From Lottia gigantea (taxonomy: Eukaryota > Mollusca > Gastropoda > Lottiidae): a DNA stretch of 64,000 nucleotides. The stretch lies in contig NW_008710508.1 in assembly GCF_000327385.1 (NCBI RefSeq), positions 309,012 to 373,011 of the forward strand, written 5' to 3'. The notes under the pieces were generated by a model. The model saw only the letters and a list, made by a program, of their open reading frames with translations, searched no databases and was not told the DNA's origin. Of this stretch, positions 49,354-61,710 are shown in pieces (the first letter of the stretch is position 1; every line of letters starts with the position of its first letter). Position numbers and translations under genes: made by a program.

Positions 49354-50675
49354 GATCATCTTCTACATCATGTCTGTATGTGTGGCTTTCAATCATTGGC
49401 TATTTGTTTCGATTGTTCATTTTTACAGATATCATATACAGATACACATTTTCAGTCATTAATTCTATTTTAACGACCATGATGCAGTTAAGAAGATATT
49501 TGTTTTAATTTATTACACAGGTTTGCTTTGGTTTGTATTTATGAGGGATTTTGTGTATTTTGTGTGTCATTAGACTTGCCAGTACTTCAAAATGCAGTTT
49601 AGCTGTTAACTAAGACACTATAAGAAGTTTATAGTTCTGTTATTTTCTAGCAATTATGCTTCCCTGATTACCATAATTTGTGTATTTCGGGGCAAAACAT
49701 TATAATATTTACATCGATAGAATCGATAGAATATCTGAATACACTTTAAATCAGGGTATAACAGTATCGAAATTTACATCGACAATCTTACTATTTTGTT
49801 TTTGTAGTAGTAATATCTGATTATTGTATATGATTGATATATATGTACATTAGGCCTTTCAGTTAGAAGTGTATAATATATATTCCATTATATATTCCCA
49901 AACTGTTGAAAGTAACAACCTCTGTCAAACATTACTTAATCACCTGATAGATAATATTTTTATATTAGTCAAGTTATAAGTACATTGTGGAATTTTAAAA
50001 GTTTGATTCATAAATCAAGGTACATTTCACCAAATAAGCAATCGTTACGCAATGTGTGTTTATATTTTATAATATTCAAAGAATTGGCGTTTTTCACTAA
50101 CATGTGACGTACACTTAGTTTTTCAATATTATATTCGAGTATGAACAATATTTCTTATCAAACAAATAATCTTATCAAACAACTTATTGCCAATTCGCCT
50201 TTTATGTCGGCAGCACAGGTTTGATTGCATAGGTGTCGCTTATACTTCCTGTTGATATAAATAATCTTTGTGAAGTGATGCGATTGACAAAATGAGAAAA
50301 TGGAATCGTGTGTCATGTAAGATTTCTTACATAATGCATATTTGTTGTTTACCATTATCGTGTGCCTAAAATCAGCAAGCTTTGCAATTCGATGGCAAGT
50401 TCCTATATTTGGTCCAGATTTATTCAGTGTTAACTGTTATGTCTTATGCCGTGACATTTAACAATATTAGATTTTGTATGACAACACATATCACTAATGC
50501 AAATAAAGATTCACATAATTTAAGTTCCTTGACTCATCAATTCATCATGTTAGTTTATAACCATGGCGTGCACATTTTTGGAATGTCGCATCTAATTTAA
50601 AGGATCCGGGTTCCGTTATAAGTTGTTGATTGGCTCTTTCGGAGGTAATTTTTTTAAGAGCAGTACCTCATTTTG
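49354..50675. other. Gene A 3' flank
   Basis: Presumably begins with the gene A 3' UTR. AATAAA appears at 50502-50507 but is expected often by chance in such AT-rich DNA, so the polyadenylation site is not called. No other gene. Confidence 0.5.
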
Positions 50676-50880
50676 AAATGAAATGAAATGAATAGAGTTT
50701 TACGTCCTACTTTACTGCACCATGTGGGCTAATGAAGACGGGCAACGCCATGCAGGGTGCGGTGAGGGAAATTTTGCCAGGACAGCGGCATTGGCCTGCT
50801 CTTTTTCGATTTCCAACTGTCGAGGGATCTTTAACGTGCACAGCCTGTAGTACATGGGGCCTCGGTTTATTTTGAAGTTG
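50676..50880 (-). mobile_element. SINE, copy 2, between the two receptor genes
   Basis: On the minus strand: AACCGAGGCCCCATGTACTA, CAGGCTGTGCACGTTAAAGA, TCCCTCGACAGTTGGAAATC, GAAAAAGAGCAGGCC and a pentanucleotide tail of ATTTC repeats. The body nearly equals copy 1, but the tRNA head is missing (5'-truncated). The tail type is consistent with LINE-driven retroposition. Confidence 0.82.
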
Positions 50881-51463
50881 ATAACAATAACTGAAAATAT
50901 AATCATTATTTATTTCAATGCATTCAATATACATTAGTCTAGACATGGCAAACATGGGACCGTTTCATAGGAATTTCAATAAAATCTAAATTGTTGTCTC
51001 GACACCGAAAAAATAATAAAAACCAATCCATCTCAGTACAACGTGTTTCTACAAATGCTGTGCATATTACAATGATTTTAAACAATTCGTCGGTTTTCGA
51101 CTTAAAAGCTCGTCTTCCCATTCACACATTAAGATGACGAGAATGAACTGGAATTCTTTGTAAATTTGTATATTGCCTTTAAAATCGATTCGATAGATCT
51201 TTCTCTCGAGTCATACAAAAAAAGGTAAGGGACATTGCTGTCCTACAAGTCTTATAATGGTGGATACAGAGACTCGGTGATTAATGTGGTTATGTTTCCA
51301 ATAAACAGATGATTTGCAACGTATGTTTTAGGCATGGCATACATGTATTCACATCTAACTAGAGCACTGTGCTTTATGTGTACAGTAATGATTACTGACA
51401 AGGGGAGAACAGCGCGTTGAAAGACGGAAGTAAGACAGGTAGTGAGTCAAAAGAACTGAATGG
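50881..51463. other. Gene B 3' flank
   Basis: Probably carries the gene B 3' UTR on the minus strand. A minus-strand AATAAA lies at 50914-50909. No gene recognised. Confidence 0.45.
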
Positions 51464-51931
51464 CTAATACGCCACGTTGCCTTTTACCAAAATGACCGCA
51501 ATACCAATAATGTTGATCAACACATAAAAGGCAAAGAATATTCGGTCAACAACACACGCTATTATTCTCCATTCTTCCGTATTTCTCTTTTTAATATCAG
51601 CATTATTAGATCTTTCATCAAATCTGCTCATTATCTCTTTAATTGCACTCACTTCCGTAGATACAGGATTGGCTGGAATTCGACAAGGCGTTCGACGTCT
51701 GGGCGACGGTTCACAACTACTGTCATCCAGACCTATATCTGTTATTGTAGTATGAGATTCGATTCCAGTCTCTAAAAGGCGAACTCTGGCACAGGCCATC
51801 TCGGAGTCTTCGTCGTCAGGTTCTGTTGTGACATAAGATTTCCACACCTTCCTATGAGAATTGTATTCTCTCTGAACCTCATTAATCATATCACCAAGAC
51901 ACATGGCTCTCGCAATACCATCAAATACACA
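51464..51931 (-). CDS. Gene B exon 7: cytoplasmic loop, MA helix, M4, stop
   Basis: 468 nt including the stop. It begins CVFDGIARAMCLGDMINEVQ. The loop shares CARVRLLE with gene A but otherwise differs, with an Arg-rich SPRRRTPCRIP stretch that is a possible regulatory site (inference). Then STEVSAIKEIMSRFDERSN (amphipathic helix), EEWRIIACVVDRIFFAFYV and M4. Acceptor TTCCAG. Confidence 0.93.
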   Translation of the reverse strand, partial: CVFDGIARAMCLGDMINEVQREYNSHRKVWKSYVTTEPDDEDSEMACARVRLLETGIESHTTITDIGLDDSSCEPSPRRRTPCRIPANPVSTEVSAIKEIMSRFDERSNNADIKKRNTEEWRIIACVVDRIFFAFYVLINIIGIAVILVKGNVAY

Positions 51932-54900
51932 CTGGAAACAGATGCACAGAAAAGAATATTAGAAATAATCTTTGTAATAGGACGAACATAATACAGCTTA
52001 AAGATGCTACCAAAACATTTCAATAATTTCAATAAAACTTATACCTTTCGCCCATGTTGAGAAAATAACCATGTTTATTTCCATAGCTCTCAAATGTCAA
52101 AAATAATGTTAGACCAGTACATTGTGAAAACTTCAAGAAACATAATTTTCTCGGTATCCAGAAACATGAATTGATCAGCTTGATCTACTCTCTTTAATAA
52201 TATTATCAACTTCCGGTTCAGGAAATAAATTCATTACACTTAATGACGCTTATTGGAGCCATTACTTGAAAGTTGACTTCGTTCATTCTTCATTGCTAAC
52301 TGATTAGAATTCTGATCCACCAATTGAGACACTTGTAGCGTGTCTAATTACAAGAGTACGAGAAGACTAGCAGACTTACCGATCTCAGCCATTGTGGAGC
52401 TCTATTGACCCGTACACCACGGAAAAACATATTGGCTATTATACAGGCAAGAACAGTTGACATTGTTATCATTACCATACTCAGACAGAAATATGATCCT
52501 GTAATATAATAAACTGATAATTAGATTATATACAACAATCGCTCTTCTATCATCCTTCTGATTACAACCATGCTTTATTAAATATCATCTCTGAGTACCT
52601 ACAAGATAATTAAGTCCTGAGAATTCGCTAGCATACGTTATTGGTAATGGAAGACCAGTTTGCATACAGATTGATTGTTAGATAATGTTCTAAACAAACT
52701 AAGAGCTCACCAAGCTCGAAGTACTCTTCTTTATGACCATATATTTATTTAAGGCATTTTCAATGTCAGACAAAGTATGTTAATGCATGCAATAAAAGTT
52801 CTGTCTGATTTCATACTGATGTATGTCACACTGCATAATGTCATTGGTTATTTTTGCCTGTACTATGATCTGAATTGTTCAAATTGTTTAGAAAAATGTT
52901 CGAGTAATTTTACTAACAAAACGATATAATATTATGTCAATATTGAAAGACAATAATTATGCACCGTTCCATTAAGTTTGCTGTAGAACACAATTATCAA
53001 ATTCCATTGAAAATTGAAAATTGACGATAATCGATAATAGAATATTGATATTAATAAAGTTACTAAAGTATATAATGAATATGGCATGTGATCATGTCAC
53101 ATTTGAACTAGGCAGTTTTCTATTTTGTACATTTCTAATCAAATTTACAAGATTTTATCTTGACACTCAATTCATTTTAAACATTAACTCTATCTTTGAG
53201 GATTATTGAATATTCCAAAAGACAAACTCACTTATTAATACTGGGTAAAATTTTATCACATTACAATGAAATGACAAAATAAGTAAGAAATATTGTTGAA
53301 ATAACTGGTTTAATTCAGCAGACATACATATTGATCCTTAAGAAAGATGTTATGTTTTGTTGTGATTATTACAATGATAACTGTAAATATAATCATGTTT
53401 AAAAGATAAATGATGAAAACAGAGCATGATTATAAGTATTATACTTGTTATACCATATTTCCAGACAACAGTTCATACTGTTATTATTCAATTTTAACTT
53501 GAACCTTGCATCTTCATTATAAATAATATCACAACGTTACTCTTTTTCTAAGAAAAATACACATTCAGGCAATATAAATATATTTAATTACAGTCTCTAT
53601 CTGGGTTGCCGTCAAATCACAAAATCTCTTTATCGGTTTAGTACGAAGCCCGAAGTTACGGAAATTTAAAACCTATTTCTTTCAGAATAAATGATCTTTT
53701 AGAAATACAATTGGCAAACACACAATCCTCATATATCTTTTCCTATAAACGTCACATGAGTAAATTTAACTGTTATTGTGTTTTCAGGTTTATGTTCAGA
53801 TAAATGATCTTACCTATCAACGGAATGGTAGTAGCTGCTCTCGGAGTATAATCAGCTAATAATAATAACAGGACGAAAAAGGCAAGAAATATATTCATTC
53901 CTGAAAAAAATTATAAGTATATGCGTTTATCTGGAGGAAACCTTCTCCCAAAAAATATGCTTGTAATGCTAAATAGGTAACCTTCAAATAAGACTCTGGG
54001 CGGCGAACAGCAGAACAATGTCACCAAAGAGATAGAAACCAAGAAGCTTTCTCTATTTTTAGTAAACCAGTCTTTTCTATCAGCACTAAAACTCAAGATT
54101 TAACAGTGAGTGAATGTAATTAACATTTCACAGAGGGCACTGGTATTTGTTATGGTAGGAAATTTATCTAGAATCTATAAAATTACTTAGGCCAATGGAT
54201 AATAAAAAGTACTAAGGTTACTAACCTAATTGCAGCTTGGCTGGCGACTCGGGGGGAACCCAAAATATCACTAAAGTCAATAAGGATAAGAGACCACATG
54301 GTAAGATTAATATAAAAGTATAAAATGCCACTCGACGTCTAAAACTGAGTTTGAAAGTTAAATCTATGTAAGGCTCAGGACAGCAGGAGTAATATTTTAC
54401 ATTTCGTTTTCCTGAATTATCAATCAAATCCCATTCATTACTTTTCATATATTCATGTAAATCCATTTTATCTTGGCCGAGTAAAAATTCCACATTTAAC
54501 TGATCGCCACTGTAAGTCCATGATCCAAATTTTAGATAACATGTTTGTTCATCAAAAGGGAAATATAGGGTATCAAATGAACATGAACTGTTTAAAATGG
54601 CTTGTGGCATCCACAATAAATTACCAGTATGTTGAACAACAACTAGAGCTTCTCTTTGTTCTTTTAATCTATCATCAGCACTGAAATATACAACCATATA
54701 GGTGGATTTAGGAATGTTGAATCTACATCTGCAATTAGATTTCGGTTGATGCGTCCAACTGGATCACACAAAGTTATTAACATCTAATACTTTATAAAGC
54801 TGAATGTGCTGCAAATTTAAGATAATGTAGCACATGTATATCGTTTTGAGATAAACGCAATAAATATGTTTCCTGTGGATTTTCAATATATATTTTGAAA

Positions 54901-57900
54901 CTGTATGCTTCTTGCTGCTGAGTATTCCGTCAGCATGTTACTACTGATTATGCTTAGAAAACATGCTTAACATGTGTAAGAATGGATGGAGAATGCAGAA
55001 ACATCCTGGTAGCCAAACTGAAAGGAATCCGAACGACAACATAAATATTATAGATTCGTAGATCTTCATGTAAATATATGGGAATAAAATAGTCCTAAAA
55101 TAGGTCAATTGCTTGCATAATTATACAATTTCACATTCACTATAGTATAATAATATATATTATAGCTGATAAGTATGAATCATTAATAAATAACAATAAT
55201 AATGATGCTATAGTCAGTAATTGTTTGCCGTTCGATCCATCTATAACATTTCTAACTAATATGTCATTAGAAACACCATTACTGTAATTTTAAACATAAT
55301 GAATGTTCAATCTAAATTCAGTCATAATTAAAATATGGCACAAGCTTCACTAAGTCGACTTTATCACTTTATAAACATCCGGAAAAAATAGTAACAGAAA
55401 GGAATGTAATTATTCTTTACTTTTAGATTACGTGTTTCCAGATTTTGGTTTGATGGCCAACACAAACTACAGGTCTATACATGACATTACCTTCGAATTA
55501 ATATACTTACAAATTATATAACAGAATATCTGGTAACCAAATGTAATCAGCGGGTACCCTGATGCTGGTTATATTATCATGTTCCTTAGGGTTCCACGTT
55601 AGTAGTATATCTTTCCATACCTACAAAAAGACACACAATAATTAGTTAACAAATGCAAAGTATCTGACCATTATTCAAGACATTAAATCCCGGCAGAAGT
55701 GTCAGAACATCAAACAACCCCGAAAACTATCTGTCCGGCACGGCACAACGGTCTCTGACGGTGCAAATAACTTTATGTTATCATGAAACGGGCTCTATAC
55801 ATGACACGCTTTAATTGGTTAAATAAAAATCGTCATTAGAATGGGGCAGAGATATGAAAAAAAACTTTGTAAGATTGAAATGGACAAAAAATCACAACAA
55901 ATAATAATTGTTCTCTATATTCGCGCCTGAACAATCCACACATATTTTGTGGAATCTTCAACAGTCAATAAGTCAAAGGGAACGGGAAGCTCATATTTGA
56001 ACTTGTCACAGTGTTAAATGAGAAGGATCGAGAGATCAGACAATAATTTCGATTGGAAAACTTCTTGGGAATTGGTAGACTTTCTCTAAAAATTGACATC
56101 TCATCACACAGCTATTGATATATCTAAATGATACGGCATGGTGTTTATTCCTCCAGGTCATCTGTGTTCTGTTATGATTACAAACATCAGATACAATGTC
56201 CGTATTCACAATAGATACTTATTACTAGCTGTCAATAACATGACCACTTCCAATCAAAATATCACATTTACTTCTGTTCAATGTTCACCAGAAACATCAA
56301 CAGTCAATATCATTAGAAATTCGGGATGACTTCTTGTCCAGACCTTTCTCATTGTTAGTGGTCAATTCGCTGACCATACACTGTCCGTAACATCTAGACA
56401 AAGAAATCCAATATCGCAGTTCAGTATGCTCAAGTCTGTCAATAAAAGCCAATCTCATTTACTGATTGCTTTAGCAATTTCATAAGCCCTAGACCTTTGG
56501 TATGTTTAACATGAGACAAATTGAAAATGACCTTATTTCTGTGAATCTTAGAATATCGGCGCCATTTGCCATGTTCCGTTTCGATATCAAACTGTCTTTA
56601 TATTTTTAACAGAAACAGTTTGTCTTGTACTCGATCGACTAGCATTGAAAAACAGGCATAGTAAGCTGATGTAATGGTACAAACATTTAAATCCTCAAAG
56701 AGTAAGCATGAACGATATTTCTTAAAATAAACTGATGGTCTCCCATTTGTTTTTCAATGAATTTTTTCTTCAGATAATTTCATCAAAATTTTGTTGTAAG
56801 ATTGATATTCTGATTCTACAATCAATTGTCAACAAGACATTGATGTGGTAAATAATCGGATTGAGTGAGAATAGAAAATCTTATGGACAATATTACAACA
56901 GTGTAAACATAATGCTCTCATTATTCCATTAATAGACATTTATGATTGGCTCTGATGAACTTTTATAAATTCTAGACAGTAGGCTACTGGAGAGAGGAAA
57001 TATGGCGATTTAGAAATAGAATATAAATCGATTAAAAAGAGCAATTAGCAGTGAAAATACTCCATTAAATTTGTTTAGAGTACTGCTTTAACTAATCGTT
57101 ATTCACTGAACACTGTGTTCATTAAGTAAATAAATATTACAATATAAATCTCAAATTGTCTCTCAAATACAATCTATAAAATCGATTAGGGTATGACACC
57201 TTAATAGATTTTCTTTTCTTCTTAAATCATTGTTGTTCCGGAAATGACGCTTGCAATAACAATTACTGAAGCACTGACCTGATTACTGTTAAGGAAATGA
57301 CAAAAGCAACATCCAAATACTTTTACCGAAAATGTTTCAAGAAAAAAACTTTTCCTATCGCGACATTATAGTGCGCTTGTTCCTTTTTATCATTCTGGTG
57401 AGAAACGGGAATACAAAAGTATCTTAACAGTTTTGAATGAGAATCATATAACAATTTTTCATGACAATTTCCATACTATTTTCAATAAGTTTGTCTTGTG
57501 CAATAACGTAATTGGATGCGACAGGTTAGAAATACGTGCGAAGATTATTTAGTAAGAATTCGTCAAGTTGTGATAAAAAAAAAAGCATTTTAGGAGAGAG
57601 CAAGATTAAAAAGTTAATTTGGACAGCATTGATATACGACTAAGACACTGCAAGACACACGATAGATTCAACGTAATAAAATATACAGAGTGCAAAGAAT
57701 AACAAATTGCAAAAAAGGTTTGCAATTAAATTTATATGCTGTAAAAAAAAATACTTACGTAATGGTACCATATATTGGTTTTTAAAACTTGATTTTGTTC
57801 ATCTACATCCAATACTTGTATTAAAGACAGGCTAAAATTGACTGTTAAACTATCTTTAAAATTAACTATTGGTCGACCAGTTTTACCCTGTGAATGATAT

Positions 57901-57967
57901 CGAGCTAATAACTTCTTGATTAAAATTTTCTCTGCTGGTATTTTATCAGGTGCTGATAAACATTCCC
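51464..57967 (-). CDS. Nicotinic-ACh-receptor-like Cys-loop subunit, predicted anion-selective (gene B), 6 exons found, first exon unplaced
   Basis: Exons in coding order: 57967-57759, 55620-55511, 54680-54226, 53900-53814, 52498-52380, 51931-51464 (TAA or TAG-type stop at the low end). All junctions are GT-AG on the minus strand with the same phases as gene A; 1448 nt are accounted for. The ligand domain has WLPDILLYN, the Cys-loop C-SFDTLYFPFDEQT-C, KFGSWTYSG and YYSCCPEPY, so it is an alpha-type ACh-binding subunit. M1 AFYTFILILPCGLL is followed by PPESPAKLQLG, again Pro-Ala before the 0' Lys as in anion channels. M2 is MNIFLAFFVLLLLLADYTP with Leu at 9'. M3 nearly equals gene A. The loop is long and divergent. 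M4 ends VILVKGNVAY. The signal-peptide exon should lie at higher coordinates; see the weak candidate at 59485-59539. No defect seen in the exons present. Confidence 0.92.
52380..52498 (-). CDS. Gene B exon 6: M3
   Basis: 119 nt, phase 1 to phase 0. It encodes SYFCLSMVMITMSTVLACII, ANMFFRGVRVN and RAPQWLRS. Donor GTAAGT. Confidence 0.94.
52499..53813 (-). other. Gene B intron between M2 and M3 exons (1.3 kb)
   Basis: GT-AG on the minus strand. AT-rich; nothing recognised. The other gene B introns are 448 bp (51932-52379), 325 bp (53901-54225), 830 bp (54681-55510) and 2138 bp (55621-57758), also without recognised elements. Confidence 0.7.
53814..53900 (-). CDS. Gene B exon 5: M2 pore helix
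   Basis: 87 nt, phase 1 to phase 1. It encodes MNIFLAFFVLLLLLADYTP and RAATTIPLI. Unlike gene A the 9' position keeps Leu. Acceptor is a T-run plus CAG, donor GTAAGA. Confidence 0.93.
54226..54680 (-). CDS. Gene B exon 4: Cys-loop, loop B, loop C, M1
   Basis: 455 nt, one codon longer than in gene A (the loop F region, around LLGQDKMDLHEYMKSNEWD). It carries the full Cys-loop, the loop B Trp, the YYSCCPEPYID loop C and M1, then the S-P-A-K linker. Acceptor TTTCAG, donor GTTAGT. Confidence 0.93.
55511..55620 (-). CDS. Gene B exon 3: loop D to loop A
   Basis: 110 nt, phase 0 to phase 2. It encodes VWKDILLTWNPKEHDN, ITSIRVPADYIW and LPDILLYN. Loop D Trp and loop A Tyr are present. Acceptor TTGTAG, donor GTAAGT. 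Confidence 0.93.
57759..57967 (-). CDS. Gene B exon 2: N-terminal helix and first beta strands
   Basis: 209 nt, phase 1 to phase 0, identical in length to its gene A partner. It encodes ECLSAPDKIPAEKILIKKLL, RYHSQGKTGRPIVN, LTVNFSLSLIQVLDVDE and QNQVLKTNIWYHY. Acceptor TTACAG, donor GTAAGT. An open frame runs on upstream of the acceptor (to about 58013), but that extension has no counterpart in gene A and is read here as intron. Confidence 0.93.
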
Positions 57968-59749
57968 CTGTAACAGATTCAACACAGAAGTTTATCAGTA
58001 TAGGATAAACCACGACATAGTGTTTTTCAGATACGTTAATTAAAATCCCGCATCCCGAGAGGTTTTACGAGGGTAAGGGTTTTAAATATCATAAAAATCC
58101 GAGGAAAATGTAACCATTGTGCTTTTTACTTTATATAAATCCAAGACCTTCTCGGAAAACATTTTCTGGTAAAGGTGCAAAACACGTATTTACAAACGTG
58201 GTCAATTCAGCCGACAGCCATTGAGCTAGACTAAATATTTGATAGGGGATTCTGGAGTTAAACTATTTAATAAATACCACTGAATTTAATACATAATATC
58301 GAGAATGTTCGGAAATTTAAACAATATCCCTGGGATTTTATATGAAAGGATTTACTTTTATCTTATTCCTGTCAGAACAAGGGGTGACGTCACTTGAGGG
58401 CTAAAATACATAATAAAATAAGAACGTATTGTGTGAAAGTCTCCTCCATAATCTGGTTAAAAACTCGGATCTGCTGTATTCTGACACAATACTTCAGTAC
58501 TGTTAATCCATTATTTGTTTAGTTTTCTTTACAAAAAGAGAATTCGCGTATAAAATATTAGTTTGCGACTTTTTATTCAAAAAGTACAACTTGATAAACA
58601 TGTTCGAGTTCTTCAAAGTAATTATTTTAGCTATATACAGCAAAAAGGTGTAATTGAGGGCTAAAGTTCAAATACTTCTATACTAAAAAGAAATGTCATT
58701 GTATTTTTTGCATTTCAATATTGACTGTAAAAAATATTTATGTTGAAATGTTCAATTCTATTCAATCAAGGGAGAAACAAAAATGGTTATGTCTGGAAAG
58801 AACAAACAGGTGGATATCATAAAAACCACATTATACATCTTTATGTCCATCTTCGATCCGATCCAGTTGCTTTCGCGACTACTGGTCTGGATTGCCGATT
58901 CTGGTTGCTTATCTGGTTAACTTATATTTTATTAACATAACCAAATGTGAAGGTGAATCATATTCTCCAATCAACTGTAATATTGAATAGGTTTATAATG
59001 CCATCTTACGGTCATGGAATGTTTCTTAAGGTTCCTTAAGGTCACATGAATGTCACATTTTATTTCCGATATATTTTAATGATTAGCTCATTCATTGTAG
59101 GCATTCAATAATTGTATTGTAATTAAATTGTAATCAGCAATGGATTGAAAAAGCTACGAAATTAGAAATATAGAATCAGCATAATATTATGTTATTTCAT
59201 TTCATTTTCAGAACATTTTATATTAATACTATAAAATAATACTTTTATATGCATCATTTTGGGGTTTTTAAAAAACAAACAATCTTTTCTTTGTGTTATG
59301 GAATAAAAAGTTATAAGGACTGTATATAATATATAATATATATATATAAGTATATTATCAAGCATCATTACAATTTCAACAAAAAACATTCATGGGCCAA
59401 TTTAATAAACATTAAATAATAACTTGTGATCAATAATCTATTGATACTATTTAATCTATTCCATCTATCATACTGCAGTTCTACCTTTTATTATGAGATT
59501 AAAATACACTGAAAAACGTAACAAATTAGTTACATGCATTATACATCCATTCTCAAATGTGTATCCATGTTCACACAAATAAGTGCTACGATAGATTTGA
59601 ATTATTTGTAACTAAATATCATTCTGTCTGATTATATCAACAATATGGTAACATTAAAAGCAAGGTGGACCTGTATTTGTAAGAAAACGTAGAACTTTTT
59701 GGCATAATACAAAAATACACTACCAGTTCTAATTAAATTGCTGGGATAT
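57968..59749. other. Upstream side of gene B exon 2
   Basis: If the first exon lies further up, this is intron. It holds only the weak exon candidate at 59485-59539 and a TATA dinucleotide run near 59325-59350. Confidence 0.5.
59485..59539 (-). CDS. Tentative first exon of gene B (signal peptide)
   Basis: On the minus strand an ATG opens MHVTNLLRFSVYFNLIIK plus one base of Gly, followed by GTAGAA. Like gene A exon 1 it ends AAA-G in phase 1, which would join exon 2 in frame to give a 500-residue protein. The hydrophobic core is short and the donor is weak, so this may be chance. The true exon may lie beyond position 64000. Confidence 0.2.
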
Positions 59750-60110
59750 TAAAGGGGCAGTATGCAACATTTTCATTATTATTATTTCTAATATATGTGC
59801 TATTTATTTCAATGTGTACACCCCAAATCAAACTAAATTTATTTTAAATGGTTAATTAGTGAACGGATCGTACTAATAGTTAAGTGAGTTTAAACTCGTT
59901 TCGATATTGTTAGTTGAAACATTTTAGAATACGTAGGAGACATATTTCTCTGCAATTAGGCCTTAATTTCGCAAAAAAGTAGTTTAATAACACCTACCAA
60001 AAAGCATAACGAACTTGGAATTTTAACGTAAACTTCAAACCATTCAGATAGTTTTGGCGTTAAAAAATTAACGGCAGGTTCTATTATGTTAAAAATTACA
60101 TTTTTCATTA
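59750..60110 (+). repeat. Dispersed repeat family, copy 3
   Basis: Opens ATTAAAGGGGCAGTATGCAA, the same start as copy 4, then shares CATATTTCTCTGCAATTAGG and AGTTTTGGCGTTAAAAA with the others. The 3' part is lost or too diverged. Confidence 0.65.
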
Positions 60111-61710
60111 ACTTTCTCTACTGACGATTATCAAAGATGCTACAGAATCGAGGTGAAATTCATCATATTAGGGAAATGAGTAACATTAAACAATAGCATA
60201 TATCACGTAATGAAATGTTCACAGAATCAAGCTATTTATTAGTAACCCCAATAGGCTGTAGAATAATGACAAGCAACTCAATTGTCTGATTCAGAGTAAT
60301 TCTAGATATAAAGGTCAGAAAAGTTGAAATACATCAAAATTAATGATAGCATAGCTTTCTGACAACAAATCATATGAACAGCTTACTTATACAGCTGAAA
60401 ACATAATGTTGTATAAAATCGGTATCAAATTGAATTCAAATTCAAATTCATAATTTCCAAATATCAAAAGTCTTCTTAGTTTATTAGCAATACACTTCAA
60501 ACGAAGAGAACATACTTTTAACTGTCAACAAACTTGAAAATATCCTTCTAGTTTTCCTACACATATTATCTAAATATTACCCAATTGGAAATAATGTACA
60601 TCATCTTCCTGGTTCTTCTTCGATCTCTGACTTCAGAACTGGCACATAACTGGTTCAATTAAATCAGGATTAAACCATGCTTGAGATTATGTATTTTTAA
60701 GATTTCATAATTGATTTGTAAAACTAAGTATTTAAAACAACAAGATGGTCCTGTACAGGTGAGATTTCCGGGCCTCTAATATTTGAAATTTCTAACTTCG
60801 TGAAAGCGTTTTAGGTCATATACACTAGATTGGGGAGTGAGAAAATACAGATGTAGTTTTAGAAAATCAAACCAAATCCTTCGCTGAAAAGCATTATTGT
60901 CAACATCAGATTCCGATTTTACTAGTAATTAAACTTGTAGGATATTTTCAAATTTCCGTCGCGATATATAAGGTAGGCCTATGATATGTATTTTGTTCAT
61001 AATTTTACAAAAGTAAGTAAATATTGTTCTTATAAATTATGTTAAAATTTCTAGATTATTGTTAGAACTCAAGATAGTCCTGGTGACGAATAATTGGTTG
61101 AATTTTTATTCTAAATCAATCCCAATCAACCATTTCTTTTTTAAATGAGCTCGCTAAGTGATATGTACTAAATGTATAATATTTTCCAATAAGATAAACT
61201 AATCCAGAATAAATAGAATATTTTTAAAATATAGGTCATGGTAAATAATTAAAATAAATAGAGATAGGCCTATGTCTGTTATTCTGTATTCCACATTACT
61301 CATTAATAAAAATTTGAATATGTTCAGTGATCCATTCCGTAAACACAACTATGAACATATGTGTTTATTAAAAATGGATAAATTTTATGACTAAACAAGA
61401 ACTAAATAACATAGACTATACAGAATTGAAAAACTAACTTCGTCGTCACATATTATATACCGGGGTTTAAATATGTGTTATTTAGAAGCAAAGTAGTAAT
61501 AGTATTTGCACTGGCTATACAACTGAGAAAAATAAATCGTTTTAATTCGTACAGAATTATCATCAGATTTGTTTTACATCCAGTTATTATCAAGTGGAAA
61601 TGTAAAAGTTGACAGCTACGTTTTATGTGTCTCTAAGCATCATGTCCTTCACTCTAGATCATTTACACCCGTTTCGCAACATTTAGTTCATCCTTTATAG
61701 TCATTATTCT

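Noticed and set aside
50502-50507. AATAAA as the gene A polyadenylation signal
   Set aside because: Over 1.1 kb from the stop and such words are frequent by chance here; no supporting downstream element seen.
57968-58013. Upstream extension of gene B exon 2 as an alternative N-terminus
   Set aside because: It has no ATG in frame, lacks similarity to gene A and lies before a good TTACAG acceptor.
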